64,000 nucleotides of DNA from Hepsetus odoe (taxonomy: Eukaryota; Chordata; Actinopteri; Characiformes; Hepsetidae): the NCBI GenBank assembly GCA_017165825.1, contig CM029378.1, positions 1,390,719 through 1,454,718 of the forward strand, written 5' to 3'. Positions 43,301 through 54,816 of the stretch are shown one piece after another. How positions within the stretch are numbered: the first letter of the stretch is position 1; each line of letters begins with the position of its first letter. The notes under the pieces were generated by a model. It saw only the letters and a program-made list of their open reading frames with translations, was not told the DNA's origin and made no database searches. The position numbers were made by a program, and so were the translations under genes.

Positions 43301-46300
43301 ACGGTAGCGGAGAGTGTGGACCCGGTGACCCCCATGGATGAAGGGAGAGAAGCGGTTTTGGATTCCCTTCAACAACTGTTTATAATAAACATTCCACAGC
43401 AGACAGCCCGCTGACAGTGGAAGGCACGGATGGCGGAGGAGGAATGGGTTTGGAGCGGCTACACAGCACTCAGAACCAGCAGGAACGCAACACCTGGAGA
43501 GTTCTGAGACCAGGCTTGAGGGCCTGAGGATCGCTAGGAGCTTCTCTGGAACCATTAGAATGACTGTTAAGGTGGTTTTTCAGGAAGAAGAGTAGCTGAT
43601 TGTGTTTCTCCCAGCAAGAAAAACCTGCACGTTGTTTTTAAAGTCTGAGCCAACGACATCTGAGACATGACAAACAGCTCGACCTCACTCTGCTGTGTAA
43701 AAAGATTATTATTTATTATTTTTCTTTATATTTTGTAGGGAATCATGGTTTTGGTGCAAAAATATGTGCCTAAAGATACAAGGTTCTAGATGAAGGGGTT
43801 CCACCCACTCAGTGGTCAGCATCTGCAGTAAAACAAATCACCTGATGATGTTTTTTCACTGCTTCCTGTCTTAAGTCAGACGCTTTGTTCTGCTTGAAGG
43901 TTCAGACGTAGATCACTGTGTGGATTAACCAACACAGAACTATCAAACTGCTCAGGTACAGAGACTGGACTGAACATGAGAGACAACAACACTGTCCTTC
44001 AGGAAGATCTGGAGAACTGCTCAGGTACAGAGACTGGACTGAACATGAGAGACAACAACACTGTCCTTCAGGAAGATCTGGAGAACTGTTCCTCAACAGG
44101 ACATTACAATATGAGAAAGTGCATAAGTGCAAAAGTAAAAGCCTCCTATAAGTACTTGTGCCACCTAAATACTAACTGGAGATAATTCTGTCCACATGAC
44201 TGGTGAGGAATTACTGGTAGGAAGTGTTAGAATGGTATTTTTACTGTGGAATGCAGTTTTGGCATCATGATTGATCTAACGGGACATGTCTTTTAAAAAT
44301 TCCAAACTTTAAAACCTGGAGGGTCGTCAGTGTGTTCTTGGCTGATTAGCAGCTTTAGTCTTGCAGCGCTCCTATGAACAATGTTTTATTTGTCTGTTGC
44401 TTTTAGCTCTTGGGTCTTCACTGTACTCCTGGAGGAAATGTGGTAGGCTGGCAGCTTGGAACATTCATCACTGTTCCAAGGTTCTCCATTTGGAGAAACT
44501 CACTGTAGTTTGCTGGCATCTCAGGCTCTACAACAGCCGTGTCACTTTTCTAGTTAGCGCTTTATTGCAACTTTTTTCCTGCTTCAGATTGAAGGAGAGG
44601 TTCTTTTAAAGGGGTGTTTATGTTCACCAGGGCTGACGGTAATCGTGTCTGTGTGTTTCCTCCTAGAGCTCCTTTCTTCTCCCACTGTCCAAAGACCTGC
44701 ACGTCAGGTTTGCACGACTAGAAGATGGGAATTACTAGGTAGGTTTGTGTGTGAGAGTGTGTGTTTATCTGTCTGTATGTCCGTCCCGTGATGGACTGGC
44801 AAACTTTCCATGGTGTGTCCCGGCCTTTAACCCTGTGAGAGCTGGGATAGACTATAGCACCACCCTGATTAGGACAAGCGGCTCAGAAAATGAGTAGGTG
44901 AGAGAAGTAGATTGACCGAGTAGCTAATAGCGCAATCACGCTTTCCACACGGGACCAGCTTTTATTGAACCTTTTTACAAATAAACTGATTAAAAGGGAA
45001 GATCTGAAGGACTTAAGGGTAACAAAAGTGTACAGAGGAAATCATTTCCAGCACTTGCTGTAAAGTCGTCGGTGTATCTTTCCAGCTTCATCAATGTAGA
45101 CATAGACAGGTGGACATGAAGTAGTTGATCTATGAATTTCCCATCTTTGCCATAGGAAACGTGTCAGGATAAGACTTGCAGAATTACAAAAAGAACCAGA
45201 AACCTCATGCATAATAGTCCCTGGACCACACCTACAGGACTGCAGGGAGGCTGTGGACGAAGAGGGAATCACAAAGCCCAGCACGTCTTTGATTTAGTCA
45301 ACACAATCGGCGGATGCAGCGTTGCAGGCTGGAGATAGATAACCAGAGGGAACCCTGGTGTGCAAGGAGCTCTTTTGCTGTGTATGATCAAAGCAAAGAT
45401 TATGCAACAGCAATAGCAATAAACACAACAAGCCTTGGAGCCTGGGAGTACGGGTTCAATCAAACCTGCAGTAAATCGTAACAGCAGGTAAGCAGGAGAA
45501 GCAAACACTGCGTGCTGCTGGCGTGCCCATGCAAAGTTTGTTTTGGAGCAAAGTGTGAGAGAGATCTGCAGGTGGGATGGGGGGGGGTTTGAAACAAAAA
45601 GGTAGAGTCATGGTTTCACCCTGTTTTTGTATCAGAACCAGAACAGGCCGTGCTGAATGTCTTCACATGTGTATTTGGTCAAGGCAGCTGTCCACTGCAG
45701 ATTCGTTTATGTGTAAAAATGGGAAATTTCAGTTTATAAATTCTAAACAGGGACAGTGGTGGTCTAGTAGTTGGTTACTAGACCCCATGGTCAGAGTGTC
45801 CCAGACCAGTAAAGGTATGTCTGAGCAAGGTACCATCCCCAAAACTGCTCCTTGGGTGCTGGATGTAAATCTGCCCCCCGCTGCGTTGTGGTGTGTTCAC
45901 AATAACAAAAAAAAAAATCACGTTTACTTCACAAGTAAAAATAATAAGAAGTCACTGTAAATTAACATACAACCACTTTAAACTACAAGATCTGATTTTC
46001 TTTTATTCAGTGAAAGTGAAAGTGACTATTCTGTCATTGTGAAACACACCACACAGAGACACCACGAAATTCAACCTCTGGTACACACCGTGCATCGGGG
46101 GCAGCTATTTAAAGCGCCCGGGGAGCAATGATGTTGATGGTACCTTGCTCAAGGGTACCTCAGAGCAACATACTGGTCTGGGAATCGAACCCATGACCCT
46201 CTGATCCTGGAGCCTCATCCCAAAACACTAGACCACCGCTGCCCCAGTTTAAACTCCTGCAACACCACAGGACTAAATGGTAAACTGTCTCTCTTAGGTG

Positions 46301-47541
46301 TCCTTACCTGGAAGTTACCCACTATAATGAGCCCTGCAGCACAAAGCCAGCCAGTGCAAAGGCCCATCATGTTCAACAGGCTGTTCTGCTGTCTGTGGAT
46401 CACCTGAGCATAGCGGAGGAGGCCAATCAGCATCACTGAAACAGACAGACAGAGGCCAATCAGATGCTTTCATGAACAAAATATTCATTTACACTTGTAA
46501 TCCACTTTGCAAGAAATACCTCCTATGTATTTCTACTATTTCCTTGTGTTTCCACTCAGTGGCCACTTTATTAGAAACACCTCCCTTTAAGCTCCAATGA
46601 ACGGGTGTGCAGTTACAGACTGTAGTTTGTTTGCTGCAGTTTATCAGCCCCCTCTAGTCTATCCATCATTCGTTTCTGACCACAGACTGCTGTTGAGCAG
46701 ATATCAGATTGTGGAAAATCTGATCTGAGTTAATAAAAGAAATTAAGTCACAGAACTAGACCAGGAAACCTCGTTTCTCCACATATATTTATGCTTTTGT
46801 TTAATTACCATGAACTGTATGCCATGGCCCATATTAAAGGGTTCTATCTGTCTGTAGTGGACATGTTCTCCCCGTGTCTGTGTAGGTTTCCTTCAGGAGC
46901 CGTGGTTCCAAAGAATGGTCAGATGGAATGGGGATGATAAATTGCTTCCCAGGTGTGACTGTGTGCCACTGCTATGTTCTAGTGACCTGTCCATCTTTAG
47001 GACCAATTCTTGATGGACTACTGACATATCCATATGTACACTGGGGCGGGCTCCAGCACCACTCTTGCTGAGAGAACAAATAAATGGATGAACAAATGAA
47101 TGAATGAATGAATTGCTTAAATATCACTGACATGACAATAAAGAATTGGAACAAAAGTTGACTGGACCATCTAGACCGAGCTATGAAACTTCTGAGAACG
47201 CATCCTAGAAATAACCTCCAACAGCATTGGTTGTTGTGTAAGATGTTTTATAGCCAAGTTATCTCTAAGATGGGATCTTGACCCTGCCGTCATCCAAGCA
47301 ACATTTTAGAAACCACCATAGCAACACCCTGGAAAGACCATGTGTAGCAAATGGTAAACAACACCCTAGTAACCACCTGAAACACCCCATGACTACAAAA
47401 CGTACCAAACATGGGACACAGAAATCAGATGATCTCAGCCTTAAAGTATTAAGCGTGGAAAATACTTCACTTACCTATAAATGATCCAGTGCTGCAGAGG
47501 AGGCTAAACCAACAGCTCTCTGGAGGCAAAGCACCACACTT

Positions 47542-47608
<67 letters not shown>

Positions 47609-50600
47609 TTCATGGCCTGGAATAAAAAAGAACTTACTGCCAGTTACTTATTTCTAATAAAAGTCTTTGCGTACATACCATTTGTGGAAATTAAACGGAG
47701 AGCAAAAGGCCAGCGGGGGAACCTAAAGGCTTTCTACGCCTTCAAATAAGAGTAAACATACAGTAACGCTATCATGTTGCCATGATCTTTACTTCCACCA
47801 TACTTAGCCACGTCTTCTCATGCTGATCCATAACTTGCTAATAAGAGCTAACGTTTGTCATTTAGGCTGGTGGGTGGGCAGACAGACGGACAGGCAGACA
47901 GATATGCAGAGAGAGTCTTGTTCAATCAGAAACACAGACTCTGGTTTAACTTAAGGCATCACTGGAATGCAGGTGTAAAAGAACCTTCGCTGACAACAGT
48001 AAGTGTTTTCAAACATGGAGAAATGGATCCCAGAACACACTCATTATTGAGTTTATCACTGAGGGTTTCTTTCACAAAGTCTCCAAAAGGCCAGATTACA
48101 AAGCTCCTGAAAGGGATATGATCAGACAGGAGGCCTCACGGAAACAGTGTGACCTGACTCACGTCAAGGTGAGTACAGCTGAATATTGCCTTAATGTGGA
48201 GATCCAGTCAGGGAAGCCCTCCCATTGGTCAGGCCTTCAGGAGGTGGAAGGAAATTGGCTAAAACAGCTGTTAAACAGTTGGGGAGTCACTCCCTTCCCT
48301 AGAACAAGGCATGAGGTACATAAAGGTAATTAGAGTAGAGAGTAGAGTAGAGTGATCTTTTATTATCCCACGAATGGGAAATTTGGGCGTTACAGGGCTC
48401 TTAAAAAGACAGGTGTATAGAAAGAGAAGAAAAAATATATAAAGATATAAAGATATAGAGAGAGAAAAGGAACAAGTACGGGAGAGAAAAAGAAAAAGAG
48501 GAGCTATAAATAAATAATAAATTAAATTTATTATTATGACGTGAAATGACGTGAAATTTATTTCATTTATTATGAAATAAATTATGACGTGACATACTCT
48601 ACTGCCTACTACGCTGCAGTGGTAGTGGTAGTTTTCTTGCAAATGGCAGAATGGAGAATGTGTGACTAGATAAGTATAAATGTATTTATAGAACAAAATA
48701 CCAAATTTTTAAACTGTGGCACCTCCAGATTAGGCTGTTAAGAAGACTCCATTTTTGAGGGACAGTCACCTTTTTCAACAATGTGAAGAGCAAGCAGCTC
48801 ATGTGAACCCATAACCTCACCACAAATCTCTTTTCAAGCCAGGAGGGGACCCAGGGTTGGAATCAGGATTAAGGGATTTAGGAATCATACAAGCAGATGA
48901 CAGTAGCTGATCCATCGAGCAGGTAGGGGAGGAGAGGATGTTCTCCAAGCTAACATCCATCATGGACAACACCTCCCACCCCCTACAGGAGACTGTAGGA
49001 GCACTGAGCAGCTCGTTCAGCAGCAGACTGTTACACCCGCAGTGTGAGAAGGAGCTACCGCAGGTCATTCCTACCTGCAGCAATAAGACTCCACAACTCA
49101 ACATAACATATTTAATATTATCCATGTATTATTATTATTATTATTACACTTACATTTATTTATTTATAATTTATTTATTATTTACTGTAATTATTATTAT
49201 TATATTTTCACTGTGTATATGGTTATCTTTCCTTATCTCTCCTATCTTCCTGTCTTTATATTTTTTATTTATTTGTTAATTGCCATGTAAATATGTATAT
49301 GTATATATAGCTCATGTATAGCTCTTGTATATGGATGTCCTCGTTCTTTATATTTTTTTCTTTTTTAGATATTTTTTATATTCTTTCTGTCTTTCTTGTT
49401 AAAGAAGCCCTGTAACACCCAAATTTGTGGGATAATAAAGGATTATTCTATTCTATTCTAGAAGAAAAACCTACCAGGATGTGGCTCCGCCTACAAATAT
49501 AGAACATAGTTTTTAACGGAACTTCTTTAACATGCTGTTTATTTAACGGATAAGGTCTAACGCAGCACCTCGGTAGCTCGTTTTACAAACTAGTCCCCAG
49601 ATTAGTTAGTTCTAATTAGGCCTTCATGACAGTACAGTTACCATGGTTACAATGCATTATCCAGAACTGAGCCTGTTTTATTTGACAGCGGTTGATACAA
49701 TGACTGCCAAAGTAAAAATGTCAGGTTTTTGTTTCAGAAATTTGGTTCCACATCTCTAAACTAGGAAGCTTTACTGAAAGAGTCACTGTAAAACAGCCCC
49801 ACACAAGGTCTAAGATTCATTAAAGTCTTTCTCATATGCAACATTTGGACACGCTTGCAATCTAGAACAGCCCAAAAAAATGATAAAAAATCCTTTGACA
49901 TGGTTTCGACTATGATAACCCAAACGAAAGAGGCATGGCTGCCGCTGTAAAAGGCGCATGACTGCAGAGAATACACTGAGTAAGTCCATTAAGAAGCTCT
50001 GTACTGTCGCACTTTGATAAAAAGGGGACCTGAATTGAAGATTAAAGCATCAAGTGTTTACATTCCCCCTGTTCAGAGACTCTGCAGTTCTGGGACGGAC
50101 GCTCCATTCTTTCTTCTGCTGGGTCAGGAGTCATAAATGATTATGACTGGTATTCCAGAGAGTGTATATTACACAGCAGTGGTTGTTCGGAAGCTCTGAA
50201 GCCTCTGCCGTTGAAGGAGACTCCTATAAAAAGCTGGTGTAAGGCTACTTGGTTTAGGCAGCAGGTGATTAGGTGGCAGTAGGTGACCTGTTAGCACACA
50301 CACGAGTAATTACATTTTGGTCATTCTGCTTACAAAGGGGTTTAGAACCTGCAAAAAGAATGTATGACCTTCGTTATCCATCACACTGTGAGGCAGTGGT
50401 AGTCTAGTGTTTAGGGACGAGGCCTCAGGATCAGAAGGATGTGGGTTCGATTAATGGACCAGTAGGTTGCCCTGAGGTTCCCTCGAGCAAGGTATCATCC
50501 CCATCACTGCTGGGATTCAAACCCGAGATCTTCCAATCCTGGGTCCTAGTCCCTGAACACTGCTGCTTTAGCCTAAAAATGGGAATTGGCTCAAGGGTTA

Positions 50601-53600
50601 CCTTTGAAGACCACTGGTTTCATGAGGCTTCCTTTAGGAGACCATCAAATGTATCAAACATTGGCAAGTCACCTGTAATTCTTGTAGGATCCTTTACAAA
50701 ACATAATTTTTCTCCATGCTACAGAAACTCATCAGGATTTGAATGATAGCAAGGTCACCAGGGATGCTAACAGTCAGTGATGCTTCAGAGCTTGTCGATT
50801 TAAATTGATGCTGATAAAGAAACATACATTTAAAAGAACTTCCACCCATTTTAGAACTTCCTGATCACACATGAACCTGTTTTGTGTTTGGTTTCCCTTT
50901 CCTGAAGATTGGAGTTCCTGTGTGGGTGTGGGGCTGTGTATTGTCTCTGTTGTTGCCTGGAGTTAAACTGCGTGATGTTATGTAACAATGAAATAAGCAA
51001 AAATGTGCTCAGGTGAGGGTAAAGTGTAAGGTGCTGACCTGATGAGAGGGATGTTGTCCAGTGTGCAGCAGAACAAAGGTCCAGTTTGCATCACAAGAGG
51101 CTCCTCACACGATGAATTATACACCCTGGATTCAAAACACACACACACACACTTTAACACATGACACTTGACTCTGTGTTCCAGCTTTGTTAGATCAAAA
51201 GGACTGTCCTTCACTCAACTCAAACTCAAAGCCTTCTTTTATGGTCATTTTTTATTTGGCCAGAAACTACCCCCCAGAATCAGAAGGCTATGGGCTCAAA
51301 TCTCAGACCAGTAGGTTGTCCTGAGGCACCAGTGAGTGAGGTACGGTCCCCAACAGTGCTCCCTGGGTGCTGGATATGGCTGCTACACATGATCATTGTG
51401 TTTCACAATAGTCACTATCACTCACTTCACTCTCCTCTAAGCTCTCACCGGGTTCTGCAGGTCTGAGGCCGGTTCTTCACACAGTTCAGCATTTCTCCTC
51501 GTTCACAACTCGCTCTTTTTAGCATTTTAGAAAAGAAACTCCTGATATATAACTCAAAGCTTTTGTACCAGAAAAATATCAGGTACATTGTATAATACTC
51601 TACAAACTTATATTTCACCTTTATTTTGATGATATTTTAGGTTACTTTTTATGGCCCGTTCTAGGGTGAAGACTTTACAGTTCTTTAAACAGTTCACACT
51701 AGTGGACACTAAAAAAGTTTATCATGATGATAAACTGAAACTGAGAAACCTTAGTCATTGACAGCTTTTCAAAGGTGTGAGGATCCATGGAAAAAACCCA
51801 TAAATTGGAAAAGAACCTTCATTATGTGAGAGTTCTCCATACCAGTGGTTCTCAGACTTGTCCTCATGACCCTTAATCTAAACTACTTGTCTTCAGTTTA
51901 TGGTCCTGGATTTTGGAGTCACTCTAGTTGGCCAATCAGATACATGGACTGTTCAGTTATCTGATAGAGCGAACAAATCTGAGTAACACTAATCCACCTG
52001 ATCTGAGACTTTTCTCAGGGGCAGTGGTGGTCTGGTGTTCAGGGACTAGGCCCCAAGATCATGGGTTCTAATACCAGACCAGTAGGTTGCCCTTAGCAAG
52101 ATACCGTCCTCTTCACTGCACCCAGGCAGTGACTGTGCTGTTTCACAATGACAAATAGTCACTTTCACTTCACTTCTCAGCGATCTATAAAAACTGTTAA
52201 GAAGAAATCTGAGATAAGATTGCTTTACCAGTTATTCACCGGACAGACATGGTGGTTGTAGACTGCCATAGCATATCTGCAGAGAAAAATGGTGAGAAAC
52301 CTTTTACAGAGGTTTATTAAAAAGGAAATCTTACAAGAATGATAAAAATATAATCTGTTGTTCTCCACAAACTTCAATTAAAACAAGGAAAACACTTCCT
52401 CACCTAGGACTGATTTATAGTTGATCAACCAAGGCTTGTTAAGTGTGCAAATTTGCTTCTTCAAACATCCAAAAACACCCCAAAGCTTTCCCCAACCCAT
52501 TCAAACCTGTTCGTTTGGGACACAGTAGGTCTTACTGGCTTAACAGCAACTAAACTCAAACCCCAGATCTGCTGTTCAGACTGATCTGGGATCAGATTCC
52601 TCTGTATTTAGACTGGGGAGTGAAAGCAGTCTCTGTTTAAAGGACAACCCTGGGCAACTACATTTGATCTAGTGTCATTTTAACCAATTTTACTACAGAA
52701 GCTCTGATTCTTCTCACACTCAGTTTAATATGAACTGACCTGAACTGACCCTAATTTCTTCTTCACGTCCGCAAAACAAGTACGAACGTCATGAACAAAG
52801 GTCGCAACAAGTTTTTCACTTTACACTGGAATCCATGTGTGTCAGAGATTTGGTTAGTGATCATATTTTATTCATGTGGATCAATGATCAATCCTGACAT
52901 CCTAGTCTGACATCCTAGTCCCTTCCCTCACTTTGAGACTGTATAAAAGTCTTGTTGAGGAGCAGTTCTCCGGATCTTCCTGAAGGACAGTGTTATTTTC
53001 TCTCATTTTCAGTCCAGTCTCTGTCCCTGAGCAGTTCTCCAGATCTTCCTGAAGGACAGTGTTGTTGTCTCTCATGTTCAGTCCAGTCTCTGTACCTGAG
53101 CAGTTCTCCAGATCTTCCTGAAGGACAGTGTTGTTGTCTCTCATTTTCATTCCAGTCTCTGTACCTGAGCAGTTTGATAGTTCTGTGTTGGTTAATCCAC
53201 ACAGTGATCTACCTCTGAACCTTCAAGCAGAACAAAGCGTCTCACTTAAGACATGAAGCAGTGAAGAACCTGGTGCAGATGATTCCAGATGATCAAGTGA
53301 TCTTCACATTGGTCTGAAGTGTCTAATCCTTTAAAGGTGTGAGGATTCATGGAAAGAACCCATAAATTGGTAAAGAACCTTCATAATATGAAAATTCGCC
53401 ATACAAGAGGTTCTCAAACTGGTCCTCATGACCCTTAAACTAAACTACTTGTCTTCAGTTTATGGTCCTTGATTTTGGAGACAATCTAGTTGGCCAAACA
53501 GATACATCGACAGTTCAGTTAATAACTACTGATTACAAATGTCCAGGAAAAGCAGTCCTGATCATTTACAGTATCTAACTGTCCTGGAGATCATTCCAGA

Positions 53601-54240
53601 AGCTGCAGCAGAGCCCAGCTCATGATTTTAGGGTGTTAATGAACGTGCAAGAGAGAAGGTAGCTGCTGATTTAGGGCTAAAAATGTCAGTCATTCCAGCT
53701 GTTTCGACATCTTGCCAGCAAGTTTGAATTCTTCTTATGATTTTTGCAAACATTTCAAAACAACCGTTGCTAAATCGAGCTTTAAGCAAACTCCAACAAG
53801 TCTGGCAAGTCACAAAAACTAGATAAATCATTGAAAACAAGAATAAATGATTATATTGAGATCTGCCAATAATGTAAGCATGCTTTACTGAACAGGATTT
53901 CTGGAGATAAGGAATAAAAGAAAAGAAATGATCAAATTGTCAACGTCGGATAGTAAAACACCATAAATCTATAAATCAATTAAGATATTAATTCATAAAT
54001 GATGCCGAACACTGATGGTTGAAACCACCCTGCAGGTTGGATAGAAATTTCACAAAATATAGGCCAAAATCCCATAAAACCCATTTCTGCACTCACAACA
54101 CCATGCTGGAGATATGAGATTTTGCCCCAACAGTGCTGACACACGTACATGCATTTGTGGTTCATCAATACTCACACGATCCAAGCTCCAGAGATGGTGC
54201 AGACAGGTAGACTAGCAGGTAAAAGCACCCAAAGCGACAT
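40352..54240 (-). CDS. tmem150a: Transmembrane protein 150A (Sfk1/DRAM/TMEM150 family)
   Basis: Seven coding exons on the minus strand: 54176-54240, 52229-52276, 51039-51125, 47475-47542, 46308-46435, 41501-41678 and 40352-40593. The protein is 271 residues, the length I recall for human TMEM150A. It starts MSLWVLLPASLPVCTISGAW (first membrane segment), then has YAMAVYNHHVCPVNNW, an extracellular loop with N-glycosylation site NSS, cysteine pairs SCEEP and FCCTLDNIPLI, and KCGALPPESC. Later hydrophobic segments include HYVGAGLAFPASLLFVWV and GVFFVQES...EWLFLIHILLFYGSF; about six membrane spans fit the Frag1/DRAM/Sfk1 family. TMEM150A is reported to modulate the plasma-membrane PI4KIII-alpha complex. 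The last intron is U12-type. The gene is convergent with mat1a. Confidence 0.95.
40606..40613 (-). promoter_or_regulatory. U12-type branch site of tmem150a intron 6
   Basis: On the minus strand TCCTTAAC, the U12 branch-site consensus, lies 12 bases before the acceptor GTGTTAG at 40594-40600. That spacing is within the short range typical of minor-class introns. Confidence 0.85.
40890..41255 (-). pseudogene. Tc1-like transposase remnant in tmem150a intron 6
   Basis: The minus strand encodes HWSVQDWEWVLWTDEGKFQL followed by FGG, then in another frame VVPVVKHGGGALGGFWG. These are the DDE-domain blocks around the second catalytic aspartate of Tc1-like transposases (WTDE, VKHGGG). At least one frameshift separates the two blocks, so it is dead. 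It sits inside the U12-type intron. Confidence 0.8.
41493..41500 (-). promoter_or_regulatory. U12-type 5' splice site of tmem150a intron 6
   Basis: Read on the minus strand, exon 6 ends CTCA and the intron begins ATATCCTT, the exact core of the minor-spliceosome donor consensus. No GT donor nearby keeps the conserved protein. Using the nearest GT (in CACTGTGC) would insert four residues between the conserved LIL and GVFF. Confidence 0.85.
41712..42000 (+). repeat. SINE family C
   Basis: GCAAGAAGGTCCTGGGTTCG to CAAGCGGCTCAGAAAATGAG, with the middle shortened, in tmem150a intron 5. Confidence 0.75.
42149..42364 (-). repeat. SINE family A
   Basis: GTGAAAGTGAAAGTGACAAC to CTAGGCCACCGCTGCCC, minus strand. 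The B-box region is deleted. Confidence 0.8.
42943..43209 (-). repeat. SINE family A
   Basis: GAAAGTGAAAGTGACTATTC to CTAGACCACCGCTGCCCC, minus strand. Confidence 0.8.
43755..44112 (+). mobile_element. Minisatellite MITE copy
   Basis: Left region AAGATACAAGGTTCTAGATG through GATCACTGTGTGGATTAACC, then two 69-bp units and CCTCAACAGGACATTACAAT. The terminal repeats are eroded. It closely matches 18960-19330. Confidence 0.8.
44360..44600 (-). pseudogene. Tc1-like transposase N-terminal remnant
   Basis: The minus strand reads TTVSFSKWRTLEQ, then after stops PHFLQEYSEDPRA, resembling the DNA-binding N-terminal region of Tc1/mariner transposases. Stops and frameshifts make it non-functional. Confidence 0.55.
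44640..44905 (+). repeat. SINE family C, 5' truncated
   Basis: GTTTCCTCCTAGAGCTCC, GTGATGGACTGGCAAACTTT and GGACAAGCGGCTCAGAAAAT. Confidence 0.75.
44930..45745. other. tmem150a intron 5, unrecognised
   Basis: No supported exon or known repeat. Open frames here lack splice sites, composition or similarity that would mark them as coding. Confidence 0.5.
45750..45906 (+). repeat. SINE family A, degenerate
   Basis: ACAGTGGTGGTCTAGTAGTT head and TGAGCAAGGTACCATCCCCA body. Confidence 0.65.
46008..46245 (-). repeat. SINE family A
   Basis: GTGAAAGTGAAAGTGACTAT to CTAGACCACCGCTGCCCC, 60 bases from the tmem150a exon 5 donor. Confidence 0.8.
46855..47110 (+). repeat. SINE family C, degenerate
   Basis: GTGGACATGTTCTCCCCGTG start and a diverged end, GAATGAATGAATGAATTG. 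Confidence 0.6.
47543..47604. repeat. (GA)n microsatellite at tmem150a exon 4 acceptor
   Basis: On the tmem150a strand about 30 CT units form the pyrimidine tract and run directly into the CAG acceptor. Confidence 0.95.
48329..48475 (-). mobile_element. LINE 3' tail fragment
   Basis: AGAGTAGAGTAGAGTGATCT then TTTTATTATCCCACGAATGG and TTACAGGGCTCTTAAA, the inverse of the LINE end at 5460-5535. Confidence 0.7.
48840..49462 (+). mobile_element. Non-LTR retrotransposon 3' end with terminal ORF part
   Basis: Coding-like part 48950-49100 reads IMDNTSHPLQETVGALSSSF and LLHPQCEKELPQVIPTCSNK, resembling the C-terminal end of a fish CR1/Rex-type LINE ORF. An AT-rich 3' UTR and GGGATAATAAAGGATTATTC end with ATTCT repeats follow. 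Confidence 0.75.
49465..50390. other. tmem150a intron 3, unrecognised
   Basis: No repeat family or exon seen. Confidence 0.5.
50391..50570. repeat. Head-to-tail inverted SINE family A fragments
   Basis: 50391-50508 is a plus-strand head (GGCAGTGGTAGTCTAGTG, GTGGGTTCGATT). From 50510 the sequence is a minus-strand SINE head (CTGGGATTCAAACCCGAGAT... GAACACTGCTGC). Confidence 0.6.
51268..51428 (+). repeat. SINE family A, degenerate
   Basis: GGGCTCAAATCTCAGACCAG, AGGTTGTCCTGAGGCACC and a TAGTCACTATCACT end. Confidence 0.65.
52016..52176 (+). repeat. SINE family A
   Basis: GGGGCAGTGGTGGTCTGGTG head and AATAGTCACTTTCACTTCAC end, close to tmem150a exon 2. Confidence 0.75.
52515..52625. repeat. 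Foldback-element relative, one arm
   Basis: GGACACAGTAGGTCTTACTG and CTGATCTGGGATCAGATTCC match the right arm of the foldback element at 19931-20380. Confidence 0.65.
52945..53330 (-). mobile_element. Minisatellite MITE with three 69-bp units
   Basis: Three tandem units (CAGTTCTCCAGATCTTCCTG... TCTCTGTACCTGAG) then GATAGTTCTGTGTTGGTTAA and AAGACATGAAGCAGTGAAGA on the minus strand. It is the longest array of this family in the window and lies in tmem150a intron 1. Confidence 0.8.
53335..54175. other. tmem150a intron 1, unrecognised
   Basis: A block near 53335-53480 repeats 51770-51915 (GTGAGGATTCATGGAA, ACTACTTGTCTTCAGTTTAT), so a dispersed repeat of about 145 bases is present twice. Nothing else is recognised. 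Confidence 0.55.
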
Positions 54241-54816
54241 TGTCAAAAAGCAGTAAATGAACCTCTTTGTCTCGTCGTCTCAGAGACAAATCAGCATCAG
54301 GAACATCTCAAATCTGTCCAGACCCCTCATCACCTGGAGGTCAAACATGAGCAGTCACTTTAAACCAGAGATCCAAGAGTCAATGAACAACCAGGTACAT
54401 CCATCTGAACGACCAACCTTCAGCGAATGACGTCTGCAGTCTGTTCAGAAACTCTCCCAGATATCTTCAGACCCTCCTGCGTCAGCTGAACAAACTCTTA
54501 GTAGATGTCTTTTCTTTTTTTTCTCCACTGTGGCTCCTCCTGCCTGAAAACAGATGTTATTTCAACCCCCTTCATTTGCCAATTAGTTTATCCAGTGTCA
54601 CATTTCAAAGTAGCCATTTAACCCATTATGATAATTGGCAGAGTTTATATCTTAACCCTCCTCCAAACACCGCAGCTTCCAAAGACCAATCTCGATCAAG
54701 AGCCGAGGAGGAAAAAATCCAACCCTGTACGTGATGTGCAGTTTAAAGTCAGAGTACCAGGACAGAGACAATCAGCACAGACACATTACTGGTCCACTGC
54801 TGATCAGCATTTCATT

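Noticed and set aside
43244..43555. 103-codon minus-strand open frame in tmem150a intron 5
   Set aside because: No domain recognised and no consistent splice sites; probably chance or an old repeat.
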